64,000 nt of DNA, taken from the NCBI GenBank assembly GCA_963809245.1, contig CAWEIU010000012.1, forward strand, positions 124,001 through 188,000, read 5' to 3'. The first letter of the stretch is position 1. Every line of letters begins with the position of its first letter. The notes under the pieces are model-generated. The model was given only the letters and a program-made list of their open reading frames with translations, was not told the origin of the DNA and did not search any database. The position numbers were made by a program, and so were the translations under genes. This DNA is from Roseiarcus sp963809245 (GTDB lineage: Bacteria > Pseudomonadota > Alphaproteobacteria > Rhizobiales > Beijerinckiaceae). Of this stretch, positions 27,663 to 35,451 are shown one piece after another.

Positions 27663-28951
27663 TGCGAAACACCCAGGGGCAAGCGGGATTTCGGCGCGCC
27701 GTCGCGCTTCCCGGTGAGAATCGATGCCGCTGTATAGCCGGAACGCACTGCGCCTTCGAGTGTTGCAGGCAGGCCGGTCTGCGTCCAGTCGCCGGCCAGC
27801 GCCACGTTCTCCCAGGCTGTGCGGGACGGCGGGCGCTTGGCGTTTTGCGCTGGCGTCGCGGCGAAGGTCGCCCGCTTTTCCTTGACGATCTGCCAAGGCG
27901 GAATGGCCCCGGACAGCCCCGTCAGAGCGGCGACCTCGCGCCAGATTTCGGCGGCGAGCTCCTCGCGCGGGCGCTCCAGCAGCCGGTCGGCGCCGCTGAT
28001 CGTCGTCGACAGACGGTCAGGATAGGCGAACAGCCACTCGGTCAGGCTGTTGACCACACCGAGGATCGACGGCTGTCCCGCCGGCGGCGCGATTCGAAAG
28101 TGGGCGTTGACGATCGCTCGGAACTCGTCGGGCGCCTCGACGGCTGGCAGGAGTTCGGAGGCGATCCAGGGCGGGACGGCGACAACCACCGCGTCGTCGG
28201 GGCCGAGCGCGAGCTTCTCGGCCTCGAAATCGAGCTCGACCGCGCGCGCCTCCGCGAACGTCACGCTGCGCAGGCGCCGTCCGAAACGCACCGTCGCCCC
28301 GCGCGCTTCGAGGAAGCTGATCGCCGGATCGACGAAAGCCTGGGATAGTCCTTGCGCCGCGATGAGGGGCCGACACGCCCGCCCGCCCGCGCCAAGGGTC
28401 TCGCGCAGCATCGCGGCGGCCAGCACGGCGGAGCCCTCGGACGGCTCCGTGTTCAATCCCGCAAGCAAAAGCGGCCGCCACAACCGATCATAGAGCGGCC
28501 CCTTGCAAGACATCGTCTCGCCGAGAGTCGCGGCGGCGGGGGCGAAGAACGTGGCGAGCGGGGCGAAGTATTCGCGCAGGCTCGTGCCGGGCGCGCGTCG
28601 GCTGCGGTCCAACAGCCACCAGGGAATGCGGCCAGCATTGGGCCGGATGCGCCAGCGCTCGCCCGTGCCGAGATCGGCGAAATCGAACACGGGTGCGCGC
28701 GGGCCTTGCAAAGCGCCGATGCCGCCGACGCGGCTGAGATAGTCGAGCGCGACGGCGTTGCCGGACAGCAGCAGATGATTGCCGTTGTCGATGACGAGGC
28801 CGAGCGACTGGTCGTAGTAGGAGCGGCACCGCCCGCCGGCGGCGCGCGCCGCCTCGTGCACCACGACCTTCGCCCCAGCATCGATCAAACGCACGGCCGC
28901 GCTCAGGCCGGCGACGCCGGCCCCGACGACATGCACGGTCGGGCCGGTCAC
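27659..28951 (-). CDS. hpnE: hydroxysqualene dehydroxylase HpnE
   Basis: A 430-residue FAD flavoprotein reducing hydroxysqualene to squalene. The dinucleotide-binding fold VHVVGAGVAGLSAAVRL sits at the N-terminus and a second FAD-contact block (VALAGDWTQTGLPATLEGA) near the C-terminus. The start is GTG 28951, overlapping the hpnD stop as GTGA; the open frame continuing to 29170 is inside hpnD and is rejected. Confidence 0.93.
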   Translation of the reverse strand: MTGPTVHVVGAGVAGLSAAVRLIDAGAKVVVHEAARAAGGRCRSYYDQSLGLVIDNGNHLLLSGNAVALDYLSRVGGIGALQGPRAPVFDFADLGTGERWRIRPNAGRIPWWLLDRSRRAPGTSLREYFAPLATFFAPAAATLGETMSCKGPLYDRLWRPLLLAGLNTEPSEGSAVLAAAMLRETLGAGGRACRPLIAAQGLSQAFVDPAISFLEARGATVRFGRRLRSVTFAEARAVELDFEAEKLALGPDDAVVVAVPPWIASELLPAVEAPDEFRAIVNAHFRIAPPAGQPSILGVVNSLTEWLFAYPDRLSTTISGADRLLERPREELAAEIWREVAALTGLSGAIPPWQIVKEKRATFAATPAQNAKRPPSRTAWENVALAGDWTQTGLPATLEGAVRSGYTAASILTGKRDGAPKSRLPLGVSQ

Positions 28952-29778
28952 AGGAGGCCGTAGCGAAGGAAGGCGGCGAGAATGCGCAGCCGGCTCGCCT
29001 TGGCGCGTCGCCGCGGCGGCGCGAAGCCTTCGGCGATCATCCGGTCCAGAATGGAGCGGTAGACCGCCGCCATCAACCGCGGCGCCTTCACCGCTTGGCG
29101 CGGCGCCTTCGCCATCAGAGGCTCGGTCTGCTCGAAATGCCAGCGGGCGCGTTTCGCGACTTCGAGACACGCCGGGGCGAGCTTCGGGTCGGCGGCCGCA
29201 GCGAGCGGATCGTCGCTCGCAACGCCCGCGGCGCCGAGCGCCTCGCGTGGCAGATAGAGCCGGCCGATCGCGGCGTCCTCGTCGATGTCGCGCAGAATGT
29301 TGGTGAGCTGGAGCGCGCGCCCGAGATGATGAGCGAGCGCCTCGCCGGCCTCGCCCGGAAGCCCGAAGATGCGCACCGAGGACCGTCCGACCGCGCTTGC
29401 GACGCGATCGCAGTAGAGGTCGAGCGTCCGCCAGTCGGGCGCACGAATGTCGCGGTCGGCGTCCATGGCCATGCCGTCGATCACCGCCTCGAAGTCTTCG
29501 CGCCTCAGGCCGTAGCGGCCGACCGATTGCGCGAGCGGGGCGAGTTGGGCCGGCGCTCGCCCGGCGAAGAGCGCCGCAATGTCGGCGCGCCAGCGCTCGA
29601 GCGCCGCCATGCGCTGCGGCCGGGTCATCGCACCGCGCTCGTCGGCGATGTCGTCGACGGCGCGGCAGAAGTCATAGAGCGCGAACATCGCCTCGCGCTG
29701 CGCGCTCGGCAGGATGCGCATGGCCATGTAGAACGAACTGCCCGACGCGGGCGCCGCCGGTGTCGCCTCGGCGCTCAT
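28948..29778 (-). CDS. hpnD: presqualene diphosphate synthase HpnD
   Basis: Condenses two farnesyl diphosphates to presqualene diphosphate. The 276-residue prenyltransferase has the first aspartate motif in DFCRAVDDIADE (Asp42, 43 and 46) and the second in LTNILRDIDEDA. Four-base overlaps link it to hpnC before and hpnE after. Confidence 0.94.
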   Translation of the reverse strand: MSAEATPAAPASGSSFYMAMRILPSAQREAMFALYDFCRAVDDIADERGAMTRPQRMAALERWRADIAALFAGRAPAQLAPLAQSVGRYGLRREDFEAVIDGMAMDADRDIRAPDWRTLDLYCDRVASAVGRSSVRIFGLPGEAGEALAHHLGRALQLTNILRDIDEDAAIGRLYLPREALGAAGVASDDPLAAAADPKLAPACLEVAKRARWHFEQTEPLMAKAPRQAVKAPRLMAAVYRSILDRMIAEGFAPPRRRAKASRLRILAAFLRYGLL

Positions 29779-30650
29779 GCCTTGGCCTCCGACGAGACGC
29801 CGACCGAACGCATGAGCCGCGAGCCGAGACAGCGCAGCACGCCGACGGCGCCGACCCAGGCGAAGCCCGCCTTCCCGAGGTGAACGCGCTGGCTCAAGGG
29901 ATCGCGACTTTCGAGATCGCGCGCGAGGCGGCGCGCGAGATTCTCGATCGCGCCGATTTCCAGGGCGAGGCGGAGATCGGCGATCCGCGGCGCCAGCGCC
30001 GCGCCGCGCTGTGTCAATTCGGACGCACGCGCGCCGAGTTCGCCGATCGCCGCGCGCAGCTGCGGCGAGGCGCTCGGGGCGTCCAGCATCTTGACCGACG
30101 CGCCATGCGCGGCGAGAATGTCCTTGGGCAGGTAAACGCGGTTGATCCGGCGGTAATCCTCAGCGCAATCCTGGAGGTGGTTGATCACCTGAAGCGCTGC
30201 GCAGAGCGCGTCTGACGCCGGCCACAGCGCCTCGTCCTCGCCATGCACGTCGAGAACGAACCGCCCGACCGGCATCGCCGAAAGACGGCAGTATTCGATC
30301 AGTTCGACCCAGTTCGCGTAACGGCTCTTGCGCACGTCGAAGCGAAACGCGTCGAGCAGATCGAGCGCGTGACGCGGGCTGAGGCCGCGCTCGGCGAGGG
30401 CGACGCGCAGCGGCTCGGCGAGCGGATCGGGCGGCGCGCGGCCGCAAAGCGCCTCTTCGAGACCGTCGAGCAGCGCCAGCTTGCGATCCGGGGGAAGCGA
30501 GGGATGGTCGGCGACGTCGTCGGCGCCGCGCACGAACCGATAGAAAGCGAGAATAGGCGCGCGATTGCGCGCGCTCATCAGCCACGAGGCGACAGGAAAA
30601 TTCTCGTCGCGATGAGTCTTGCCGGAGAGCGTCTCCGTCGCATTCGTCAT
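29775..30650 (-). CDS. hpnC: hydroxysqualene synthase HpnC
   Basis: Converts presqualene diphosphate to hydroxysqualene, the middle step of the bacterial HpnC-D-E squalene route. The 291-residue protein shares the squalene/phytoene synthase fold; its motifs FVRGADDVADHP and INHLQDCAEDYR match the family. ATG 30650 overlaps the hpnB stop by four bases. Confidence 0.93.
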   Translation of the reverse strand: MTNATETLSGKTHRDENFPVASWLMSARNRAPILAFYRFVRGADDVADHPSLPPDRKLALLDGLEEALCGRAPPDPLAEPLRVALAERGLSPRHALDLLDAFRFDVRKSRYANWVELIEYCRLSAMPVGRFVLDVHGEDEALWPASDALCAALQVINHLQDCAEDYRRINRVYLPKDILAAHGASVKMLDAPSASPQLRAAIGELGARASELTQRGAALAPRIADLRLALEIGAIENLARRLARDLESRDPLSQRVHLGKAGFAWVGAVGVLRCLGSRLMRSVGVSSEAKA

Positions 30651-31819
30651 GCGCCCGCCTCACCCATCGGAGCCTGGAAGCGCCCCTTCCAATAACCGCC
30701 GCGCCCGCGCCAAAACTGCACCGCCGATTGCAACGTGAACACGACATAGCCAGCCGCGATGACGGGAAGAGCGAGGGCGCCGATCAACGGCCGACCATAG
30801 AGCCGCAGAGTTGGCGCGAGGCTGACGGCCATCATCGCCCAGGTCAGCACGCCGCTCCAACGCGCAAGGCCGTGCCCGAACAGGGCGAACAGCGGCGGGG
30901 CGAGATAGACGAGGCTCATCCCGACGATGACGCCGATGAGCCGGAGCGCCGAGTAGCGCAGTTCGGCATAGGCGGAACGCGACACCATGCGCGCGAAATC
31001 GGCGAAGGTCTCATAGGCGCGCAGGCTCAGCGCATCCTCGGTAAGGCCGAGCCAGATCGGCCCCTGTCGCTTCATCAGCGCTCCCAGCGCGCAATCGTCG
31101 ATCAGCGCATTGCGCACCGCCTCGAGACCGCCCGCGCGCCGCAGCGCCTCCCGGCGCACCAGCATGCAGCCGCCTGCCGCCGCCGCGACTTTGCGCTTCG
31201 GGTCGTTCACCCAGGCGAAGGGATAGAGCATCTGGAAGAAGAAGACGAAAGCCGGCGCTAGCCAGCGTTCGGCCAAACTCGCGCAGCGCAGCTTCACCAT
31301 CAGGGACGTGAGGACGGAGCCGCGGGCGCAAGCGATGGCGACGACGCGTCGCAGGACATGCGGCGCATAGGCGATGTCAGCGTCGGTGAACAGCACGAAC
31401 TCCGGCGGCTCGGCGCCGGCCTCGACTTCCGCGAGGCCCCGTCGCATCGCCGCCAGCTTCCCCGTCCAGCCGCTCGGGACGTCGGTCCCGGCGATGACGC
31501 GCAGGCGCTCCTCACCCCCCGCCGCTTGGGCAGCGGCGGTCGCCGCCTCGGCCGTCCCGTCCGAACTCTGGTCGTCGACGAGCACGACCGACAGCCGCCC
31601 GGGATAATTCTGCCGCAGCAACGAGCCGACGCTTTCGGCGATCACATCCGCCTCGTCGCGTGCCGGCACGACGGCGACGACGCTCGGCCAGGCGCCTGGC
31701 GATCCGCTCGCGTTTGCGGCGGCGTCGTCGCGCTCGCGGCAAAGCCAGAATCCTCCTCGGCCAATCAGCAAATAGGCCCACACGACGAGCGGGATGAATG
31801 ACAGCGCCGCGGCAATCAT
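30647..31819 (-). CDS. hpnB: hopanoid-associated glycosyltransferase HpnB
   Basis: A 390-residue GT2 membrane protein: one N-terminal helix, a catalytic domain with VVLVDDQSSDGTAE and FTDADIAYAP, and three to four C-terminal helices. HpnB is regularly found in hopanoid operons, but its acceptor is not settled. Overlaps hpnA and hpnC by four bases each. Confidence 0.9.
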   Translation of the reverse strand: MIAAALSFIPLVVWAYLLIGRGGFWLCRERDDAAANASGSPGAWPSVVAVVPARDEADVIAESVGSLLRQNYPGRLSVVLVDDQSSDGTAEAATAAAQAAGGEERLRVIAGTDVPSGWTGKLAAMRRGLAEVEAGAEPPEFVLFTDADIAYAPHVLRRVVAIACARGSVLTSLMVKLRCASLAERWLAPAFVFFFQMLYPFAWVNDPKRKVAAAAGGCMLVRREALRRAGGLEAVRNALIDDCALGALMKRQGPIWLGLTEDALSLRAYETFADFARMVSRSAYAELRYSALRLIGVIVGMSLVYLAPPLFALFGHGLARWSGVLTWAMMAVSLAPTLRLYGRPLIGALALPVIAAGYVVFTLQSAVQFWRGRGGYWKGRFQAPMGEAGA

Positions 31820-32823
31820 GGCAGACGTCCGTTGGCGCGAAACCAGGCGATCGCGTCGCTCAGCGCCTCCCGATGACGCCGGGAGTGGTAGCCGAGTTCC
31901 CGCCGCGCCTTGGTGTCGTCGAAAAACATGTAGTAGCGCGCCATGCGCAGGCCATCGAGCGTGGCGAAGGGTTCGACGCCGGTAAATCTCGCCGCCAGTT
32001 CCGCCGCATAGGCGACGGGATAGAGCGCCGTGCGCGGCAGTCTGAGCCGAGGCGGCCGGCGGCCGACGATCGAGGCGATGTCGGCGAGCATGTCGGCGAG
32101 GAGCACGTTCTCGCCGCCGAGAATGTAGCGCTCGCCGATGCGGCCGCGCAGCATGGCGGCAAGGTGCCCCTGCGCGACATCGTCGACATGGGCGAGGTTC
32201 AATCCGGTGTCGACGAAGGCCGGCATCCGCCCCCTCGCGGCCTCGAGGATGACGCGGCCTGTCGGCGTCGGCTTGACGTCGCGAGGACCGATCGGCGTCG
32301 AAGGATTGACGATGACGGCGGGCAGCCCGTCCCGCCGGATCATGGTCTCGACGAGGCGCTCGGCCGCGACCTTGCTGCGCTTATAGGCGCCGATCGCGTC
32401 CTTTTCGGCGAGCGGATAATCCTCCGTCGCGTAGCCGCGTTCGACGAGCTTCAGCGTCGCGACGCTGCTCGTGTAGACGATGCGTTCGACGCCGGCGCGC
32501 AAGGCCTCCTCCATCAGGAGGCGCGTTCCCTCGAGGTTGTTGCGGACGATCTCCGCCGGGTCTTTCGCCCAGAGGCGATAGTCGGCCGCGACATGAAAAA
32601 GGTAGCGCACGCCCCTCAGGGCCGCCGTCAGCGACGCGCGGTCCCTGAGATCGCCCTCGACGAGCGTATCGGCCGGATCGAGATTTGTTCGAGGGCTGGT
32701 CGGACGGACGAGGACGCGCGGAGGCGCGCCGGCGCCGCGCAAGGCCGCCGCGACCGCCGAGCCGAGGAAACCGCTGGCGCCGGTGACCAGTGCGGGCGAA
32801 AGGGCCGACAATTCCGTCGCCAT
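31816..32823 (-). CDS. hpnA: NAD-dependent epimerase/dehydratase family protein HpnA
   Basis: A 335-residue extended SDR (dihydroflavonol-reductase-like) with ALVTGASGFLG as nucleotide loop and an active-site YxxxK in GAYKRSK. It heads the seven-gene leftward operon hpnA-B-C-D-E-shc-hpnG. ATG 32823 (MATELSALSP) puts the Rossmann loop at the usual place; an alternative ATG at 32895 adds 24 residues and has a GGACAGGGGG ahead of it. The reaction is unknown; a sugar-modifying step is often assumed. Confidence 0.88.
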   Translation of the reverse strand: MATELSALSPALVTGASGFLGSAVAAALRGAGAPPRVLVRPTSPRTNLDPADTLVEGDLRDRASLTAALRGVRYLFHVAADYRLWAKDPAEIVRNNLEGTRLLMEEALRAGVERIVYTSSVATLKLVERGYATEDYPLAEKDAIGAYKRSKVAAERLVETMIRRDGLPAVIVNPSTPIGPRDVKPTPTGRVILEAARGRMPAFVDTGLNLAHVDDVAQGHLAAMLRGRIGERYILGGENVLLADMLADIASIVGRRPPRLRLPRTALYPVAYAAELAARFTGVEPFATLDGLRMARYYMFFDDTKARRELGYHSRRHREALSDAIAWFRANGRLP

Positions 32824-33522
32824 CCCCGCGGCGGCGGCGCCGGAGGATTCATCGCGCGCGGCGACGAAGCCGTGCCTGGTTTCGAAGATGCGCATGCCCC
32901 CTGTCCTGAACGCCAGCTTGCCGTTTCGTCTCCGCGCGGCGCCCCTCAGCCTCGAAGAAGCGTCGGCCCCGTCGCGGCGATTGACCACGCCAGCAACGAC
33001 CGCGCCTCGCCGGCGGCGCCCGCATCGAATCGCGCCCCTCGAGAATGAGGATCTCTCTGCTCTCGCGCAAGCGAGGCCGACTGGGGCAGCCTTGCCTGTC
33101 GCCGACCCCTCGCCCACCGGGCGAGCATGCCAAAAAGCATTAGCGTTCAGCGCGCGAATGTGCAAATACAAACCGACCGGACGGATTTTTACCACCCGAC
33201 GATGCGGGATGTCTGATCGACATCTTTCGAGCGCGGGCTTGAGCGCCACTTGAAGCGGCGCAGTGTTCACATGATCTTTGTGGCGGAAACACCTGGAGAT
33301 AAACCTCTCGGGCGTCTATTCATCGACGCCGCGCGGGTAGGCTCGGCGTCGCACATGGCGGCATTCAGAGCCGTCCACGGCCCGTGGGCCGACACGCAGA
33401 CGGAACGCCTTTCGCGTAAGCACAACGACGGAACAGTGGCGGAAACCAACGGGGGCGACAGCGAGTTTCATCGGCCAGGGACCGCCTGTCCGCGAGCATA
33501 CGTAGGAAAGGAAGCAAACGGC
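32824..33522. other. divergent intergenic region between hpnA and hpnM
   Basis: About 700 bases with no gene I can support. The left part is GC-rich; around 33060-33125 there are two compact hairpins: CTCGC-GCAA-GCGAG (ends near 33075) and CTCGCCC-ACC-GGGCGAG (33109-33125). The right half (from about 33130) is lower in GC and should hold the promoters of both transcripts. No riboswitch consensus was matched. The frames open through here are arginine- and alanine-rich and lack family signals. Confidence 0.5.
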
Positions 33523-34131
33523 ATGCATAACGACCCCAACCGCCGCCAGTTCGCGGCGGGAGCGCTTGGCGCCCTGCTCGTCGCGGCATGCGGCGCAGTT
33601 CCGTCGCCGGCGTGCGCGATGGATGCGGCGGCGCAACGCATCTCCTCGTACTACGCCAGCCTGCTGCCGGCGGTCGCCGGGGCGCGCGGCCTCGGGGTCG
33701 CGGAACGCGCCCGCCGCATTTCGGCGGCGATCATGAGCGCTTTCGACATCCCCAGCATGACTCGCCTCGCGGTCGGGCCCGCATGGTCCAGCTTTTCCGG
33801 CGCCGAGCGTTCGCAAACGATCGAAGCTTTCGGCAAGTTCATCGTCGCCGATTACGCGAACCAGCTCGGAGATTACTCGGGCGAACAGTACAAGGTCGAT
33901 CCCAACGTCGAAATTCGCAACGGCGATCAGATCGTCAAGACGTCTCTCGGCTCCACCGAGATCGACTACCTCGTGCGCGGCTCCCGCATCCTCGACATCT
34001 ACGCCAACGGCACGGTCAGCGAACTGGCGACCCGCCGCGCCGAGTTCGCCTCGATCCTGGCTTCGTCCGGCGGCGCGCAAGGGCTCACCAAAGAACTGCG
34101 CCAGCGCACCCAGCAACTGCTCGGCGGCTAG
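33523..34131 (+). CDS. hpnM: MlaC/Ttg2D-like periplasmic hopanoid protein HpnM
   Basis: A 202-residue MlaC-family (Tgt2) lipid-binding protein. The N-terminus has a twin arginine (NRRQFAAG), a hydrophobic core and the stretch LLVAACGA, which could be a lipobox or a normal cleavage region. ATG 33523 follows AGGAAAGGAAG; the frame upstream to 33250 is not coding-like. In hopanoid producers HpnM works with HpnN. Its divergent placement from hpnA and nearness to mlaA suggest outer-membrane lipid traffic. Confidence 0.87.
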   Translation: MHNDPNRRQFAAGALGALLVAACGAVPSPACAMDAAAQRISSYYASLLPAVAGARGLGVAERARRISAAIMSAFDIPSMTRLAVGPAWSSFSGAERSQTIEAFGKFIVADYANQLGDYSGEQYKVDPNVEIRNGDQIVKTSLGSTEIDYLVRGSRILDIYANGTVSELATRRAEFASILASSGGAQGLTKELRQRTQQLLGG

Positions 34132-34228
34132 ATCAATATGCTGTGTGGCGCGCCCGCTGTTCTCACTCGCGGCGAGCGCCTCGCTGCGATTGCTCGCGCC
34201 TGGGCGATGTCTCTGAACAATTAGGCTT

Positions 34229-34252
34229 GGCGCGCTTTAGCCGCAGCGCGCC
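34229..34252 (-). terminator. hairpin just past the mlaA stop
   Basis: GGCGCGCT (34229-34236) and AGCGCGCC (34245-34252) form perfect eight-base arms around an eight-base loop, three bases after the mlaA stop and between two convergent genes. There is no T-run, so it may be a 3'-end stabiliser rather than a full intrinsic terminator. Confidence 0.4.
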
Positions 34253-34254
34253 GC

Positions 34255-35064
34255 CTACTGCGCCGCCGCTGCCGACGGCAAGGTCTTGTGCGGCTTCCTC
34301 GGCTTCGGCTTCGCCTTCGGCGTGGGAGCCGCCGTATCGCCGTCGACGTCGGCCGGAGTCTCGACGCTCACGGGCAAGCCGACCGCCTCGCGCAATTGGG
34401 CTCGCCGGTTCTGGTAATACGCCGAGCGCAAGAAGCTGTAGAAATCGATCGAGCTGTCCTGAGCTTGTTTGAGCTGATCGATCTGGCTGACGAAATCCAT
34501 GCCCCCGATGGCGATCGTCGCGGGCCAACCCCAGGTGAGACTGAGCGCCAAGCCGACGGGGTCGCCGACTTGGTCGACGACGTAGCCGAAGGTGTCGCGC
34601 GGGGTGGAGGGGCCTAGCAGCGGCGACACGAAATAGGGACCGTCGCCGACGCCCCACACGAACAAGGTCTGGCCGAAGTCGCCGCTCTGCTTCGGCAACC
34701 CGCTCATGCTGGCGACGTCGAACAGGCCGCCGACGCCGAAGGTCGAATTGACGACGAAGCGGCCGAACGTTGTCGCGCCCGCGCCCAAGCGCAGTTGCAA
34801 GATGTCGTTTGCAAAAATGCGCGGCTCGTTGAGATTGGAGCTGACGTTGCCGACGCCCTCCCGCAAGATCGGCGGCGTAGCGTGATAGCCGGTCGAAATC
34901 GGTCCGAAGATCGCCTGATTGACCGCAAGCATCTTGCGATTGTTGGCTTCATTGGGATCGTCGATCCGCGCCATCGGATCGCGCGGGGCGCTTGCGCATC
35001 CCGCAAGAAGCATGAGGCTCAGCGCCGCTAGCCCAAATTTCGTTCGTATCGCGTGCGACGCCAT
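34255..35064 (-). CDS. mlaA: MlaA (VacJ) family outer-membrane lipoprotein
   Basis: A 269-residue lipoprotein starting MASHAIRTKF, with lipobox LAGC (Cys23) and the MlaA core (DPNEANNRKMLAVNQ, RFVVNSTFGVGGLFDVAS, GPYFVSPLLGPSTPRD). MlaA sits in the outer membrane with porins and hands phospholipids to MlaC. The proline/lysine-rich tail (about 245-265) is a low-complexity extension. Its position between the MlaC-like hpnM and hpnN is notable. The frame upstream of 35064 is not family sequence. Confidence 0.92.
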   Translation of the reverse strand: MASHAIRTKFGLAALSLMLLAGCASAPRDPMARIDDPNEANNRKMLAVNQAIFGPISTGYHATPPILREGVGNVSSNLNEPRIFANDILQLRLGAGATTFGRFVVNSTFGVGGLFDVASMSGLPKQSGDFGQTLFVWGVGDGPYFVSPLLGPSTPRDTFGYVVDQVGDPVGLALSLTWGWPATIAIGGMDFVSQIDQLKQAQDSSIDFYSFLRSAYYQNRRAQLREAVGLPVSVETPADVDGDTAAPTPKAKPKPRKPHKTLPSAAAAQ

Positions 35065-35451
35065 CGACCACCGGACCACTTGATTGCAACAATGCAATGA
35101 GAGCCAACGCCATGCGAGCGCAAGGCGCCGTTCTGCTCCCACTGATTCGAGATTCGCCCGCCCCAAGATGAGGAATCTATCCGTGGCGGGTGACGCCGGC
35201 AATCGAATTGGCCGAACGCTTGGCGCAATTCCGAACCGATCGGGACCGATTGCGGCCTCCATGAGTCCCCTCGTCGCGGCTTGGGCGCCTTCAAATCCTT
35301 CGATTCTTCAAGCCGGGGGCTGCGGCGTGATGCATATTCGCCACGGCTGCCGCTTTTCCGCGCGCCGCCCCCGCCCTTGACCCGAGGCGCCGACCGCGTC
35401 CAAAAGACCGTTCCCCAAATTAGGCGCCCGATACGCGATGACGAGTTCCCG
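35065..35451. promoter_or_regulatory. divergent intergenic region mlaA-hpnN with an inverted repeat
   Basis: No gene is seen in these 387 bases. ATTGCA (35083-35088) and TGCAAT (35093-35098) form a perfect dyad with a four-base spacer 19 bases upstream of mlaA, a plausible operator. A CTTGAC near 35385 could be a -35 element for hpnN but no good -10 follows. A five-codon frame (ATG 35438) ends in TGA overlapping the hpnN ATG, which might serve translational coupling. Confidence 0.35.

Noticed and set aside
28952..29170. Longer N-terminus for hpnE
   Set aside because: The extra 73 codons lie within hpnD; GTG 28951 in the GTGA overlap gives the normal flavoprotein start.
32896..33250. Possible riboswitch or structured leader before hpnA
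   Set aside because: Two short hairpins are present but no cobalamin, glycine or SAM riboswitch core could be matched.
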